Below are positions 28,117-38,850 of a DNA stretch of 64,000 bases, one piece after another; position 1 is the first letter of the stretch, and the number at the start of each line of letters is the position of its first letter. Position numbers and translations under genes: made by a program. The stretch covers positions 1,872,001 through 1,936,000 of the forward strand of contig JAEMBT020000005.1 of NCBI GenBank assembly GCA_018873245.2, given 5' to 3'. Below the pieces are notes generated by a model. The model saw only the letters and a list, made by a program, of their open reading frames with translations. It had not been told where the DNA came from and did not search any database. This DNA comes from Archegozetes longisetosus. Taxonomy: Eukaryota > Arthropoda > Arachnida > Sarcoptiformes > Trhypochthoniidae.

Positions 28117-28148
28117 TGCGCACGTTCTCAGAATGTGAGCAATAAAAG
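28117..28148 (+). promoter_or_regulatory. Metal-response-element core and TATA-like box of metallothionein copy A
   Basis: TGCGCAC at 28117-28123 fits the MTF-1 metal-response core TGCRCNC. AATAAAAG at 28141-28148 is a TATA-like word about 84 bp before the ATG. The same pair recurs at copies B, C and D with TGCACAC, so it is conserved between paralogues. Function is inferred from the consensus, not shown. Confidence 0.6.
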
Positions 28149-28231
28149 TCGGTCTCGTATTGATTTTGTCATTTCTGACACTTTGAAAACTGGTTCTTAA
28201 CTAATAGTAGAGTTACTACACTTTTTCAACG

Positions 28232-28912
28232 ATGTCTTCCTGTTGTGGTTCTCATAAAGCTGGTGAACAAAAGTCTGAAACCTGCTGTAAAAGCGACTCC
28301 GATTGTTGTAAAGGCGCTAAAGATCATAATGATTGCAAATGTGGCTCTGACTGTAAGTGCACGATATGCGGGTGTTGTGCCGGAGCTCGAGCTCAGCTTA
28401 AATGCAAATGTGGTGACGATTGCGAATGCGTTAATTGCAAATGTTGTCCAAAATCGGTAAAAGCTGGCGATAAAGGTGGTGGCTGTAAATGCGATGATGA
28501 CTGCAAGTGCACGATATGCGAGTGTTGTGCCGGAGCTCGGGCTCAGCTTAAATGTAAATGTGGTGACGATTGCGAATGCGTTGACTGCAAATGCTGTCCA
28601 AAATCGGCTAAAACACAGGACAGCAGTTCAAGTGTTGAGAAGAACACAGTTTGTAAGTTTTTTTTATTATTATATTCTGAGTTGATTTGAGTTGACTTCT
28701 GTAATATTGTTGGGAATGACAGTCACAACTACAACAATAGTTTATAAGTTAAAAATTATTTGACTGAACTCTTATTATTTGATATAAATTTGATTTGACT
28801 AAATCTAAATGTACAACAATATTGTGAGAAGAAGTCGACTGAAATGAAAATTTGTCAGAATTTGTTCATAACCACTTGTTTTACAGTATTTTAACTGATT
28901 TCTATTACAGAA
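28232..28912 (+). CDS. Metallothionein-like cysteine-rich protein, copy A
   Basis: Probable cytosolic metal-binding and detoxification protein. CDS: join(28232..28652, 28911..28912), 140 aa with 34 Cys, many Lys and no aromatic residues. Seen: a short head (MSSCCGSHKAGEQKSETCC), then four Cys modules of the pattern CxCxxxCxCxxCxCC, arranged as two pairs joined by CCPKSVKAGDKGGG, then a Ser-rich tail ending SVEKNTV. The donor TTTGTAAGT at 28653 and the acceptor ATTACAG at 28910 join T to AA, so the stop codon TAA exists only in spliced mRNA. Without splicing the frame runs 12 codons into the intron. The same arrangement occurs in copies B and C. Linkers such as AGARAQLK are shared between modules, pointing to internal duplication. 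The metallothionein call rests on composition and Cys spacing; the exact family is not assigned. Confidence 0.85.
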
Positions 28913-29650
28913 AATGTCGATTCCTTGAACTCAAAACTATTCTCGTCAACAATTAATGAACAATCCAATAAGATTTTTCAGTTAATTTAAATACTAAGTG
29001 CTTATCAATTGATAGAAAACATAATTTTATCTAAAGGTCAATTGTCTAGCATCACATAAATCATAGATAATGTATCTGAATATAAGAGTTGAATTGGCTT
29101 TATTATGGAATGCTTTATACTATTGTCAATTATTCTCTGCTCTAATACTTTTGTGAGTTTCAGTTCAGACTAGTCTACATTTTCCAGTATTACCCCACCT
29201 TAACCTCACATGATGAATGATGAGTGCGATTAGCAGCAATAGTGAGAAGCATTCTGTACTAAAGCCATATATTTAAACTCATTTTTGTAAACAAGAATTG
29301 GTTTTTAACGTTTTTTATTTGAATAAAACATTTATCACATTATAATTTGATGCATATGTAAAATATGTTAACAGCTTTTATTTGACACACATTCGACTAA
29401 CAAATAGGTAGTTTCAGTAATAATCGATTGAATATAAAACGAAAATAAATACAGAATATATTCCATTAGTTCAGTAGTTTACAAACATATAAATAAAAAT
29501 GTATTTGATCTGAAGCCAATATTTTTAGCTTCAAATCGAAATTAACTTAAAACAAATAAATCATTTTGGCTTGTGAGATAAAACTGACAAAAAATTTAAT
29601 ATCATTGAATGCGGTACTGCTTCAAATATGAAATGTTGAAAGATTAGCTC

Positions 29651-29686
29651 TGAATATATCTGAATATATCTGAATATATCTGAATA
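29651..29686. repeat. Short tandem repeat, unit TGAATATATC, 3.6 copies
   Basis: Three perfect 10-bp units plus a partial one. The equivalent place in the inverted unit B (near 33430) has only one copy, so the array expanded after the duplication. Confidence 0.95.
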
Positions 29687-29717
29687 TTAAATTATACAGA
29701 ACCACTCACAAGTATAA

Positions 29718-30788
29718 TCCGAACCACGCGTGAAATTCTAATATTTAAAATATTAAATGATCGCAATATATCTAACTAATCATATATTTGACTGTCCACA
29801 ATCAATATTTTTCTAAGCTTTTAATATCCATAACTTTTAATTGACAATTAATTGCAGTGTTAAAAAGTAATGTTTTTAGTATAACTTGGAATCCATCAAA
29901 CTAACGTATTTGTATGCAGTCGACTTACTCAATTGATAAAATTTGTAGTTAATTATCAGGTTTAGAGTTGAAAAAATATAATTATTGTCTCTAAGATTGC
30001 ATTGTATAACTGAAAGTAATGTGTGAATGCTTTAAGAACAAAATCTTGTCCACAAAGTATTCCATCTGAAGCAAATTATAGGCGAACCAGAGGGTAGAGG
30101 GTATTCAATTGTTGACCATAAATCTGTGATCACAATTGTTCAAAAATTAGCAGCTGGTGGATATCACTTAGTATTTCGCTTATGACTCAACCAATTAAAT
30201 CAAAATTTTAAAAAATTTGAATCAAATCAAAAAGTGGAGACAGATAATGCAAGTTTTTCAGTAAGTCTAATATCTTTTCAGTCAATAATTAATTTAAAAT
30301 AAAACTCATTCAAGTCCATTGTTTGGATCAAACATATTCTCTAATAATTCGACTGAAGTTTGATTATTCAACTTATCCGAACAGAATTTTTGTTGGGTTA
30401 GAACCACAGCTAAAAGTTTACGTTATTGGATTGGTTGACCTTCGAAAATCAAGAATTATTCAAATGTCTGATAATAAAGTATTAAATCGAATTCTTTATT
30501 ACTTTGAAATTAAAGCTACAATTCAATAATAATCACTCACTCAAATATTCCGACACTTATGCATATATTATTAGTCTTACAGATTATAAATAGATCGTTA
30601 AATAATTATTGTTATCGATAATTATTCCAAAGACAAGTTCAAAAGATGAACTTTTTAAGTTAAGTGTTACTAATATTTGTTGATTAGATTTTCATTTGAT
30701 TGAGTGAGTAATCACTTGTCAGTCACAGAATGATATTCTTGTTGTCGATTATGTTATAAAAGTTCATACTTATTAAGAATAAATAATT
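29718..30788. other. Intergenic region downstream of METTL3
   Basis: AT-rich, no recognisable gene. It contains the 3' flank of the minus-strand METTL3 gene. An ORF at 30323-30529 shows no family resemblance and is probably chance. Confidence 0.5.
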
Positions 30789-32522
30789 TCACTGTTTTTT
30801 AGGCTTTTCTGTAGTTTCTTGCGGTTGATTAAAATATTGTTGCGCTTCTTCGGGATATTTATTCCTGTATGCCTGAGCCAGTTGTGGCTCAATAAGTCTG
30901 ACGCCATCCAATTGATTCCCTAAAGTGACCCAATTTGGTTGTGTGTTGTGCTGTCGACCAAATAATTCTATCTTTCTCGTTCCTGGAGATAATCTTTCAA
31001 TTATTCCATAGATTTCGTCTGGTTTATGGCTTGTAGCTCTGACTTCGGCGACAATCACATCGCAATCTAATCCACGGTTGATTTCTGGTGGATTGCCTTT
31101 AACCCCAACCAGGCAGTGCTCTTTTCCGTGATTAATCCAATGGCCAGTACGACCAGTTCTTATGATTCTCTGCAGTTGATTGGTTTTAACCCAAATTATT
31201 TCATCACATCTTTGATAACCCCAAAGGCGTAAACACTCTCTGCCCAACTCCATAGCTCTGCCGGTGACCCACAGGAAGATGATCCCTTGATCTTGAAGTG
31301 ATGGTATGTCTAAGTTTCTCATTTCATCATCAGACATTGTTCCGTACGGCAACTCCATGTGTATATCCCAGGGAGGGTCTGCCATCACTACTGAAAACTT
31401 CCCTAAAGAGCAATTCAGATATTTTTATTTTACTTAAATTATTGATCAATTATTGGTTATTGAATGCTTACCTAATATACTCATATCAAAATATCTGAGA
31501 TCACATCTCATCCATTGAGGTGGAAATAAAATTCTTTTGAAACGCTGTTCAGTGGCAGAAATATTTGACAACTGAGACGGCTGTTCGATCGAGTCTTTTT
31601 TAGGTTTTAAAGTGGAATAATCGACCAAATAGTGAACATATTTACATGAGTCCATATGAAAGCATGTATTGAGAAACGAACAGTCGCCCAATGACTCGTC
31701 GGTGTGTTTTTGGATTATTTTCTTGAAGTGGAGACGAGGACAAGCACTACAACTGTTATTATTTTTCACACATTCTTCTTTAGTCCCGTGTTGGCAAAAC
31801 TCTTGAACCTGAGCTCCGCCAACAGATCTGAACTGTTCCACTAATGATCGCTCTTTGGCGGTCGGTTTTGAAAGAAGTCCTAATATTTCTTCACCCATTT
31901 GCTTGTTCTGTTTTTCTCTGATTGATGGCAATGATAGAAGACTTTCAAGCAAATCTTCTGATTTAACATCACTTTTGGCGTCAATTTTTGCAACTTTTGA
32001 GTCTTTTTGATCTTCGTCGGATTGTGATCTCTTCAGACTATTTACATTTGATGAGGTGTTGTCCTCAATAATGGCTCCGATTTCATGAGCAAAGGTAATC
32101 AGTTTTGGATGATCTAAGGATGTTATCGTTAAAGAGGTGTCTGTTTCTGACTTAAGTCCTTCACTGACAACAATCAAGTCTTGAAGAGAAAACTTTTGCA
32201 ATAAATGTTTGACTAATTGATGACAATTTTGATCGATATTACAATTTTTGGAGATATAACTTGATAAAAGATTTGAATCAATTGGCAGTTTCACATTTTG
32301 TTGGCATAAATACTGCAGTAATTTGCGTTCAATTTCTTCAGATTTGGTTTTATCGATTGAAGATTGATTTGAGTTTGAATTGAATTCAATTGATTGTTGC
32401 GTTGAAACACTTCCCGTCAATAAGACTTCTCTTTCTTTTTTCCTTCTCTGAAGTTTCTCCCGAAGTGAAGTCTGTCTTTGTTTGAATGCCTGTAAATCAG
32501 TCCAGGTATCCCCCGAATCCAT
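30789..32522 (-). CDS. METTL3: N6-adenosine methyltransferase catalytic subunit METTL3
   Basis: Catalytic subunit of the nuclear m6A mRNA methyltransferase; transfers a methyl group from SAM to adenosine, working with METTL14 and WTAP. CDS: complement(join(30789..31402, 31472..32522)), 554 aa against 580 in human, with one 69-bp intron. Seen: an N-terminal coiled region ([27 protein letters not shown]), a charged linker with a possible nuclear signal ([17 protein letters not shown]), a CCCH-type zinc-finger pair (CQHG..CxACPRLHF and [18 protein letters not shown], roughly residues 240-300) and the MT-A70 domain. The catalytic DPPW is at about 359-362, just after the splice junction that yields [29 protein letters not shown] and [13 protein letters not shown] follow. 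All key motifs are intact. The gene sits between inverted metallothionein units A and B. Confidence 0.96.
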
Positions 32523-33365
32523 CTTCTAGTTCAATTCAATTTAAACTGAATTCAGTGATTTTACAGGTATTTGAATAATCGGTCTTTTTTGTATACAAAT
32601 AAAAACTCATTCATAAATTACGGCTTATGTCAAAAGTTTTTCAAAGTTAGTGAAAGTTTTGCCATTTATAAGTGTTGAGCGATTCTTTCAGATTAACTCC
32701 ATTTCTATTGCCTAATTATTCAAATATTTAAACCGCTGATCTGCAAGTAATTCTTCATCGACTATGCAGTTTTCAGATACAAGATCGGGCAGTTTGAACA
32801 ATGTTTTTCTTGATTAATGAGTAAATCTTAACAAAAAACTCCCTTATATTAGACTTGTTTTGGTTTTGGTACAAAAATTAACGTAAAGATGATCGTGTGA
32901 TTTATGTTCCTAGGGTTCAAATGGTAGTACATGTGAATGAGTGTATAATAACATAGCCAATAGACAACAACCAATTGAGAAGAAATTGCATGCGAATATT
33001 GCTGTGGATCCAAGGATTCTGGGGACAGATAATTGACAATAGATAAGGGTTTTGTTACATCCAAAACGATCAAATATTTCTCTAGATTAAGATCTCTGTC
33101 TGCTACACATGGAGAATGCTTCCACTATACCACTAACTAGATAGCGAATACAAACTTGTTGATTGAAAGCAAATCCCAAACTCCCTGGTCATCAACTTGT
33201 TGCAGTGAATGCAACATATTCCCTATTGGTGATAGTTCATTCACAGAATAGATGCGCATGAGATCATTGTTACATAACTTATGAATGTAGTCACAAAATT
33301 CTTTTAATATATTTGACTCAATCGATTGGCTAAATAACTTAAGGTTGAAAAAATTATTTCTTATA
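32523..33365. other. Upstream region of METTL3
   Basis: It contains the METTL3 promoter side. A minus-strand ORF at 33137-33370 gives 77 aa with no recognised domain. A degenerate tRNA-like word lies at 33075-33140. No clear promoter motif is visible. Confidence 0.4.
33075..33140 (-). other. tRNA-like fragment, degenerate
   Basis: On the minus strand the sequence reads TTAGTGGTATAGTGGAAGC, close to a pol III A box and D-arm of Asp/Gly/Glu-type tRNAs. A CTCCATGTGTAGCAGACAGAG stretch follows where an anticodon arm would lie. The T-arm/B box is not convincing. It may be a decayed tRNA or SINE head, or chance. Confidence 0.25.
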
Positions 33366-34162
33366 GACAATTATACTCGTGGGTTAATCTGTTCCATATA
33401 GTTCTGTATAATTCAATGTTCAGATATATTCAGAACTAATCTTTTAAGATTTCACATTTAAAGCAGTTCCGCATTCAATGACATCGAATTTTTTTATCGG
33501 ATTTGCCTCAGTCTGAAGTTAAAGATGTTTATTTGTTTTAAGTTCATTTCTATTTGAGGCTAAAAAATATTGACTTCAGATCAAATATATTTTCGTTTAT
33601 GTTCGTAAACCACAGAATTGAATATATTCTACATTTATTTCCGATTTATATTCAAATGATTAAATTGTAATAATTATTACTAAAACTACTTTATTTATTA
33701 GTCGAATGTTTGTGTCAAATAAAAGCTGTTAACATATTTTACATATGCATCAAATTATAATGTGATAAATGTTTTATTCAAATAAAAACGTTGAAAACCA
33801 ATTCTTGATTATAAAAATTAGCATTAAATATGGCTTTAGTACAGAATGCTTCTCGCTATTGTTGCTAATTGTGTTGATTATCATGTGAGGCAAAAGTGAG
33901 GTAATACTGAAAAATGCAGACTAACCTGAACTAAAGCTCACAAAAGTTCTAAAGCAGAGAATGATTATCAACAATAGTGTAATGCATTCCATAATTAAGC
34001 CTCACTCTTATATTCACATTTATGTGATACAACAAAATTGATTATTAGATAGAATTATATTTTCTATAAATTGATAAGCATTTAGAATTTAAATAAACAG
34101 AAAATTTTGATTGTATTCTCGATCAATTGTTTAAATAGTTTTGAGTGAAAGGAATCGATGTC

Positions 34163-34877
34163 TTCTGTAATAAAAATCAGTTAAAATACTTTAAAACATT
34201 GATTGATTCTGTAAGAAATTTTCATTTCGGTTGACTTCTTCTCACAATATTGTAAATTTATATTTAGTCAAATAATTGTTAGCCAATAAAATATGGTTGT
34301 AGTCAATGTCATTCACAACAATATCACAGAAGAAGTTAACTCAAGTCAATTGAGAATAAAACAATCGAAAAGACTTACAGACTGTGTTTTTGTCAACACT
34401 CGAACTGTTGTCCTGCATTTTAACTGATTTTGGACAGCATTTGCAGTCAACGCATTCGCAACCGTCACCACATTCGCATTTAATCTGAGCCCGAGCTCTG
34501 GCACAACACTCGCATTTCGTACATTTGCAGTCATCACCGCATTCACAGCCATCGCCCTTGTCGGCATCCTTTACCGACTTTGGACAGCATTTGGAACCCA
34601 CGCATCCACAATCACAACATTTGCATTTAAGCTGGGTTCGGGCTCCAGCACAACATTCGCATTTCATGCACTTGCAGTGATCATCGCATTCACAACCATC
34701 GCCCTTATCTCCAGCCTTTACCAATTTCGGACAACATTTGCAATCAACGCATTCGCAATCTTGACCATATTTGCAACCATTACGATCTTTAGCACCTTTA
34801 CAACAACAGGAGTCGCGATTACAGCAGATTTTAGACTTTTGTTTATCAGGTTTATGAGAACCACAACAAGAAGACAT
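34163..34877 (-). CDS. Metallothionein-like cysteine-rich protein, copy B
   Basis: CDS: complement(join(34163..34164, 34379..34877)), 166 aa with 41 Cys, the same predicted protein as copy C. Seen: the head MSSCCGSHKPDKQKSKICC, then five Cys modules. The third (KCKCCDCGCVGSKCC) is degenerate in spacing. Linkers are CCPKLVKAGDKGDG and CCPKSVKDADKGDG, and the tail is SSSVDKNTV. It has one module more than copy A. The intron (214 bp) splits the TAA stop after its first base. It shares the promoter word TGCACAC (34985-34991, minus) and AATAAAAG (34960-34967, minus). Proposed role: metal binding. Because it is identical to C, short-read expression data could not separate the two. Confidence 0.85.
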
Positions 34878-34959
34878 TGTTGAAAAAGTTTAGTAACTTT
34901 TCTATTAGTTAAGAACCAGTTTCCAAAGTTCACAATTGTCAAAATCAATACGAGTCTCA

Positions 34960-34991
34960 CTTTTATTACCGGTATTTTGAGAACGTGTGCA
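34960..34991 (-). promoter_or_regulatory. Metal-response-element core and TATA-like box of copy B
   Basis: TGCACAC (34985-34991) fits TGCRCNC, and AATAAAAG (34960-34967) lies about 83 bp before the ATG on the minus strand. It is the mirror image of the copy C promoter. Confidence 0.55.
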
Positions 34992-35148
34992 AAAAAGTTG
35001 TGTTTCGTTCGCATAAATTGGTGCCGTCTGCAGAACTGTTTACTAATGATAAGGATGGATTGCTCAGATTAATACGAATGCATTTATATAAACTATGGAC
35101 TGCGACCATTTATGCGCGATCACAACTTTTACTAATGCTCATTCTATA

Positions 35149-35689
35149 AAAATACATGAATTGACAGTCTTATTCACAAATAATACTAAAGTTAAGGTGA
35201 CTTCAAAAATTCATAAATCGTAATTTTCAACTCTAGATTCTGTCTAGATTTAGACGATAGTACCTTAGCGCAGTTCAGTATTTATTGTCAAAATTTCAGT
35301 CTCCAACTTGCGTTCTTTCTCATTGAGGCAATTTGGTTAAGTCACACTTAAGCCTCAAACGCTGTTCTTCAATACTAGCGTCAAACTTTTAATAATCAGA
35401 TCTGCACACTTCAGTCTATTGTAACAATTGATTCATTGAAAGGATACTAGTTATAGTGTTGATAGAGTGACCACTTTGTTCAACCTTATAGGTTAGATCA
35501 AATCCGGTAGCGTCAATGATCGTCTCAACCGACAAGTATTGCAGAATAAAGTTAAACAATTCGTCATTTATTTTTCTAAGACACCAGTAAAGACTAAGTA
35601 AAATGTCCTAAAACGTGATTATCGAAACTTACGGTTTATTGATAGGATTGATGATCGAGTATTTAGTTTTTCATATTATCGCATATTTC
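35149..35689. other. Unique spacer at the centre of the palindrome
   Basis: 541 bp between the two arms, containing no gene. The promoters of B and C face each other across it, so the two start codons are 1,083 bp apart in divergent orientation. Both edges coincide with the upstream limit of homology to unit A. Confidence 0.8.
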
Positions 35690-35846
35690 TATAGAATGAG
35701 CATTAGTAAAAGTTGTGATCGCGCATAAATGGTCGCAGTCCATAGTTTATATAAATGCATTCGTATTAATCTGAGCAATCCATCCTTATCATTAGTAAAC
35801 AGTTCTGCAGACGGCACCAATTTATGCGAACGAAACACAACTTTTT

Positions 35847-35878
35847 TGCACACGTTCTCAAAATACCGGTAATAAAAG
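35847..35878 (+). promoter_or_regulatory. Metal-response-element core and TATA-like box of copy C
   Basis: TGCACAC at 35847-35853 fits TGCRCNC. AATAAAAG at 35871-35878 is the TATA-like word, with the ATG at 35961. Placement matches copy A, which supports selection on this arrangement. Confidence 0.55.
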
Positions 35879-35960
35879 TGAGACTCGTATTGATTTTGAC
35901 AATTGTGAACTTTGGAAACTGGTTCTTAACTAATAGAAAAGTTACTAAACTTTTTCAACA

Positions 35961-36675
35961 ATGTCTTCTTGTTGTGGTTCTCATAAACCTGATAAACAAA
36001 AGTCTAAAATCTGCTGTAATCGCGACTCCTGTTGTTGTAAAGGTGCTAAAGATCGTAATGGTTGCAAATATGGTCAAGATTGCGAATGCGTTGATTGCAA
36101 ATGTTGTCCGAAATTGGTAAAGGCTGGAGATAAGGGCGATGGTTGTGAATGCGATGATCACTGCAAGTGCATGAAATGCGAATGTTGTGCTGGAGCCCGA
36201 ACCCAGCTTAAATGCAAATGTTGTGATTGTGGATGCGTGGGTTCCAAATGCTGTCCAAAGTCGGTAAAGGATGCCGACAAGGGCGATGGCTGTGAATGCG
36301 GTGATGACTGCAAATGTACGAAATGCGAGTGTTGTGCCAGAGCTCGGGCTCAGATTAAATGCGAATGTGGTGACGGTTGCGAATGCGTTGACTGCAAATG
36401 CTGTCCAAAATCAGTTAAAATGCAGGACAACAGTTCGAGTGTTGACAAAAACACAGTCTGTAAGTCTTTTCGATTGTTTTATTCTCAATTGACTTGAGTT
36501 AACTTCTTCTGTGATATTGTTGTGAATGACATTGACTACAACCATATTTTATTGGCTAACAATTATTTGACTAAATATAAATTTACAATATTGTGAGAAG
36601 AAGTCAACCGAAATGAAAATTTCTTACAGAATCAATCAATGTTTTAAAGTATTTTAACTGATTTTTATTACAGAA
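35961..36675 (+). CDS. Metallothionein-like cysteine-rich protein, copy C
   Basis: CDS: join(35961..36459, 36674..36675), 166 aa with 41 Cys, the same as copy B. Five Cys modules of the general pattern CxCxxxCxCxxCxCC, the third degenerate, alternate with Lys/Gly linkers. The first base of the stop is at 36459 and the last two follow the acceptor TTACAG at 36673, so TAA is made by splicing. Its unit continues past the palindrome edge and is then interrupted by a mariner remnant (36901-37746). Proposed role: metal sequestration. Confidence 0.85.
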
Positions 36676-36900
36676 GACATCGATTCCTTTCACTCAAAAC
36701 TATTTAAACAATTGATCGAGAATACAATCAAAATTTTCTGTTTATTTAAATTCTAAATGCTTATCAATTTATAGAAAATATAATTCTATCTAAAAATTAA
36801 TAATATTACTTGTTTAACATGACTAGTAATAATAAATTGTTGATGATGTATCTGAATATAACAATTAAGACTTGTCTTTATCATAGTATGCAGTTTATCG

Positions 36901-37746
36901 AGTGTCAAGTCGGATTAGCTCAAAAGTAAATGCTTGTAACTTTTGTTATTCAATACATTTTAACAAATAGTACATCAAATACAAGCTAAAAAATAAAATT
37001 TTTATTCATTGTGGGGATATTGATCATTTTTCTCAAAACAAACATGAATTCGTCGAAAGGATTCATAAACACTTTTCAAAAGATTAGTTTTAATTGATTT
37101 CATTGACTTTACATTCAATATATTGTTGTGAATCTTTAATAGAATTTATTGGATAATAATAAACTTTGTCTTTTAAATACCCCCACAAGAAATAATCAGA
37201 GCGTGTCAAGTCTGGTGAGCGGGTGGTCCAAGGAACAGATCCCCCAACACTAATAGATCGATTCTAAAATTTTTTTCTCAAACAGTTTCGCACTTTTGTG
37301 GTGATATGAAGTCTTGCATTGTCTCATTGAAATCAGAGATTGCTTTTATTCGGGATTTGACTTTGATCTAATTGGTCAAACAAAGCTATCTGCACAGTTG
37401 TATTGATTAACTCTAGTTTTTGGCGGATAGAAGTATAATTCAATAATGCCACGAATCGAAGCATAGGCCCTAACCATTACTTTTTCAGTGATCGTTTCTT
37501 TTCTGTGAACAATATTTAGATTCTTTCCATATCAATATCTTGAATTCCATCGGCTTATACAATAGTCAATACAAAACGTCACCTCGTCTGACATTAAGAG
37601 ATTGTTGATAAAATTTTTATTTTCATTAATTTTGTTGCTGTACTGATTTTGTTCGCTGTACTCTCATTTGATAAACTGTTTATTAAAATATGTTGAATAG
37701 CAAAAAAATTATAAACATTTGCTTTGCAGCTAATCCGTTTGACACT
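36901..37746 (-). mobile_element. Decayed mariner-type transposon inside metallothionein unit C
   Basis: Terminal inverted repeats AGTGTCAAGTCGGATTAGCT (36901-36920) and, inverted, AGCTAATCCGTTTGACACT (37728-37746) bound an 846-bp element. On the minus strand near 37200, WTTRSPDLTRSDYFLWGYLK is readable, the conserved block around the third catalytic Asp of mariner-type transposases. The rest is frameshifted and shortened, so the copy is dead. Unit homology to copy A resumes on the far side (ACTATTGTTG at about 37750), proving insertion after the duplication. The inferred TA target duplication is eroded on the left. Confidence 0.85.
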
Positions 37747-38850
37747 ATATACTATTGTTGTGAATCACTATGTATTCTAATAATTTTGTAAGTTTCGGTT
37801 TAGGTTAGGCCTAGCTTTTCCAGTATTATCTAACCTTAACTCAATATTAATAATTTAAGACAATAATTAAAATGATTTCTATTCTAGACTAATTCACTGA
37901 AAGTCTGAACAACTCCGTAAGATTGACTAGAGAGTTAGAGAGTAGATTTGTTTAATATAAAATATTACTTTCCAACTCTTAATATTTAATCTATGTTAAC
38001 AGAATCGAACTAAGTAATTGAATTTTCTGAGGATTTTCCATTAAAACTCTTTTGCATTTCAAATCTTCAGTTAAGTGCTTGAACAGAAAACTGAATTTAT
38101 TTGTGAAAAACTTGAGCACTTCAAAAAGTATTCAATCAGTTCTCATGCTTTAAACTAAACCTGAAAATTTCATAAGGTATTTCATGTTTCAAACTTTAAA
38201 TCATTGAAAAGTGATAAAAATCAATATATTTTAACACTAATGATATTTTCTTTGGTAAAACTTACTCTTAATATTTGATGACTGTTAGAAGAATACAGAA
38301 ATCGTGTAAGTATTCTTAGTAACAACACTTCGGTCTCGATTCAATTAAGATGAATAGAAAGCTTATATAGTTTTTCAATATTTTACAACTGAATACAGTA
38401 GTGCTGCCACTTAGTACCATGCATACAAATATCAACAGAATATTTTATGCAACATTGGTATTCAACCATTCAAATTGATCATAACAAATACAGTAGCTAT
38501 ATCAACATTCTAAAATATCATAATTATATACAGAGCGAAGCGTTTCTAAAGATGCTCATACGATTCTGGATTCCTCTAACAGTCGGCAAACGTTAAGATT
38601 ACAAGGGAAGTACTTGACCACAATATAACAGATTCTAAAAATATTTTGACCAAGGAATTGGCATAGTATGATATGTTCGTATGGCTGACGTCCACAAGAA
38701 TACAATCTATTAACTTTTGAAATTTGTTAATTTATGCAAAACTGGGCACTTTCTATATGGTTAGGAATATTGTGTAACCTAAAGTAAAATTTACCAAATT
38801 AGAGTGACAACAAATGCATATTCGCAATTCGAGTTCAATAATACATCAGA
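37747..38850. other. Diverged 3' flank of unit C and AT-rich spacer
   Basis: The first 100 bp or so resemble the 3' flank of unit A near 29.1-29.2 kb (GTAAGTTTC..TTTTCCAGTATTA..CCTTAACTCA). The remainder is AT-rich with no recognisable gene. Confidence 0.55.

Larger units (their letters stand above)
27957..29717 (+). repeat. Segmental duplicate unit A carrying metallothionein copy A
   Basis: This 1.76-kb unit matches, in inverted orientation and with clear divergence, the block 33366-35148 (unit B). It also matches unit C, which starts at 35690. Homology begins at a CTATAGAA word about 275 bp upstream of the start codon and covers promoter, gene, intron and about 1 kb downstream. It ends near a GAATTATACAGAAC-like word around 29.7 kb. 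It is therefore an old duplication of the whole gene with its regulatory DNA. Confidence 0.85.
33366..35148 (-). repeat. Segmental duplicate unit B (inverted relative to A)
   Basis: This block is the reverse-complement counterpart of 27957-29717. The METTL3 side (33366-34044) is diverged from A. The stretch 34045-35148 is also one arm of the palindrome with unit C. Homology to A covers promoter, coding region, intron and 3' flank. Confidence 0.85.
34045..35148. repeat. Left arm of a 1.1-kb palindrome
   Basis: The reverse complement of this block looked identical to 35690-36793 at every point I compared: the whole coding region, the intron and its flanks, and both edges. Coordinates of mirrored bases sum to 70838. 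Identity stops abruptly at 34044/36794 and at 35149/35689. Confidence 0.93.
35690..36793. repeat. Right arm of the 1.1-kb palindrome
   Basis: Mirror of 34045-35148. Beyond 36793 the sequence still resembles units A and B, but only with divergence (for example GATGATGTATCTGAATATAA). The exact identity therefore covers only part of an older duplicate. Confidence 0.93.

Noticed and set aside
34346-35014. Open frames in the other phases of metallothionein copies B and C, up to 98 aa
   Set aside because: They are shadows of the Cys-rich reading frame, caused by its repetitive low-stop composition. The Cys pattern and the shared start context fix the real frame.
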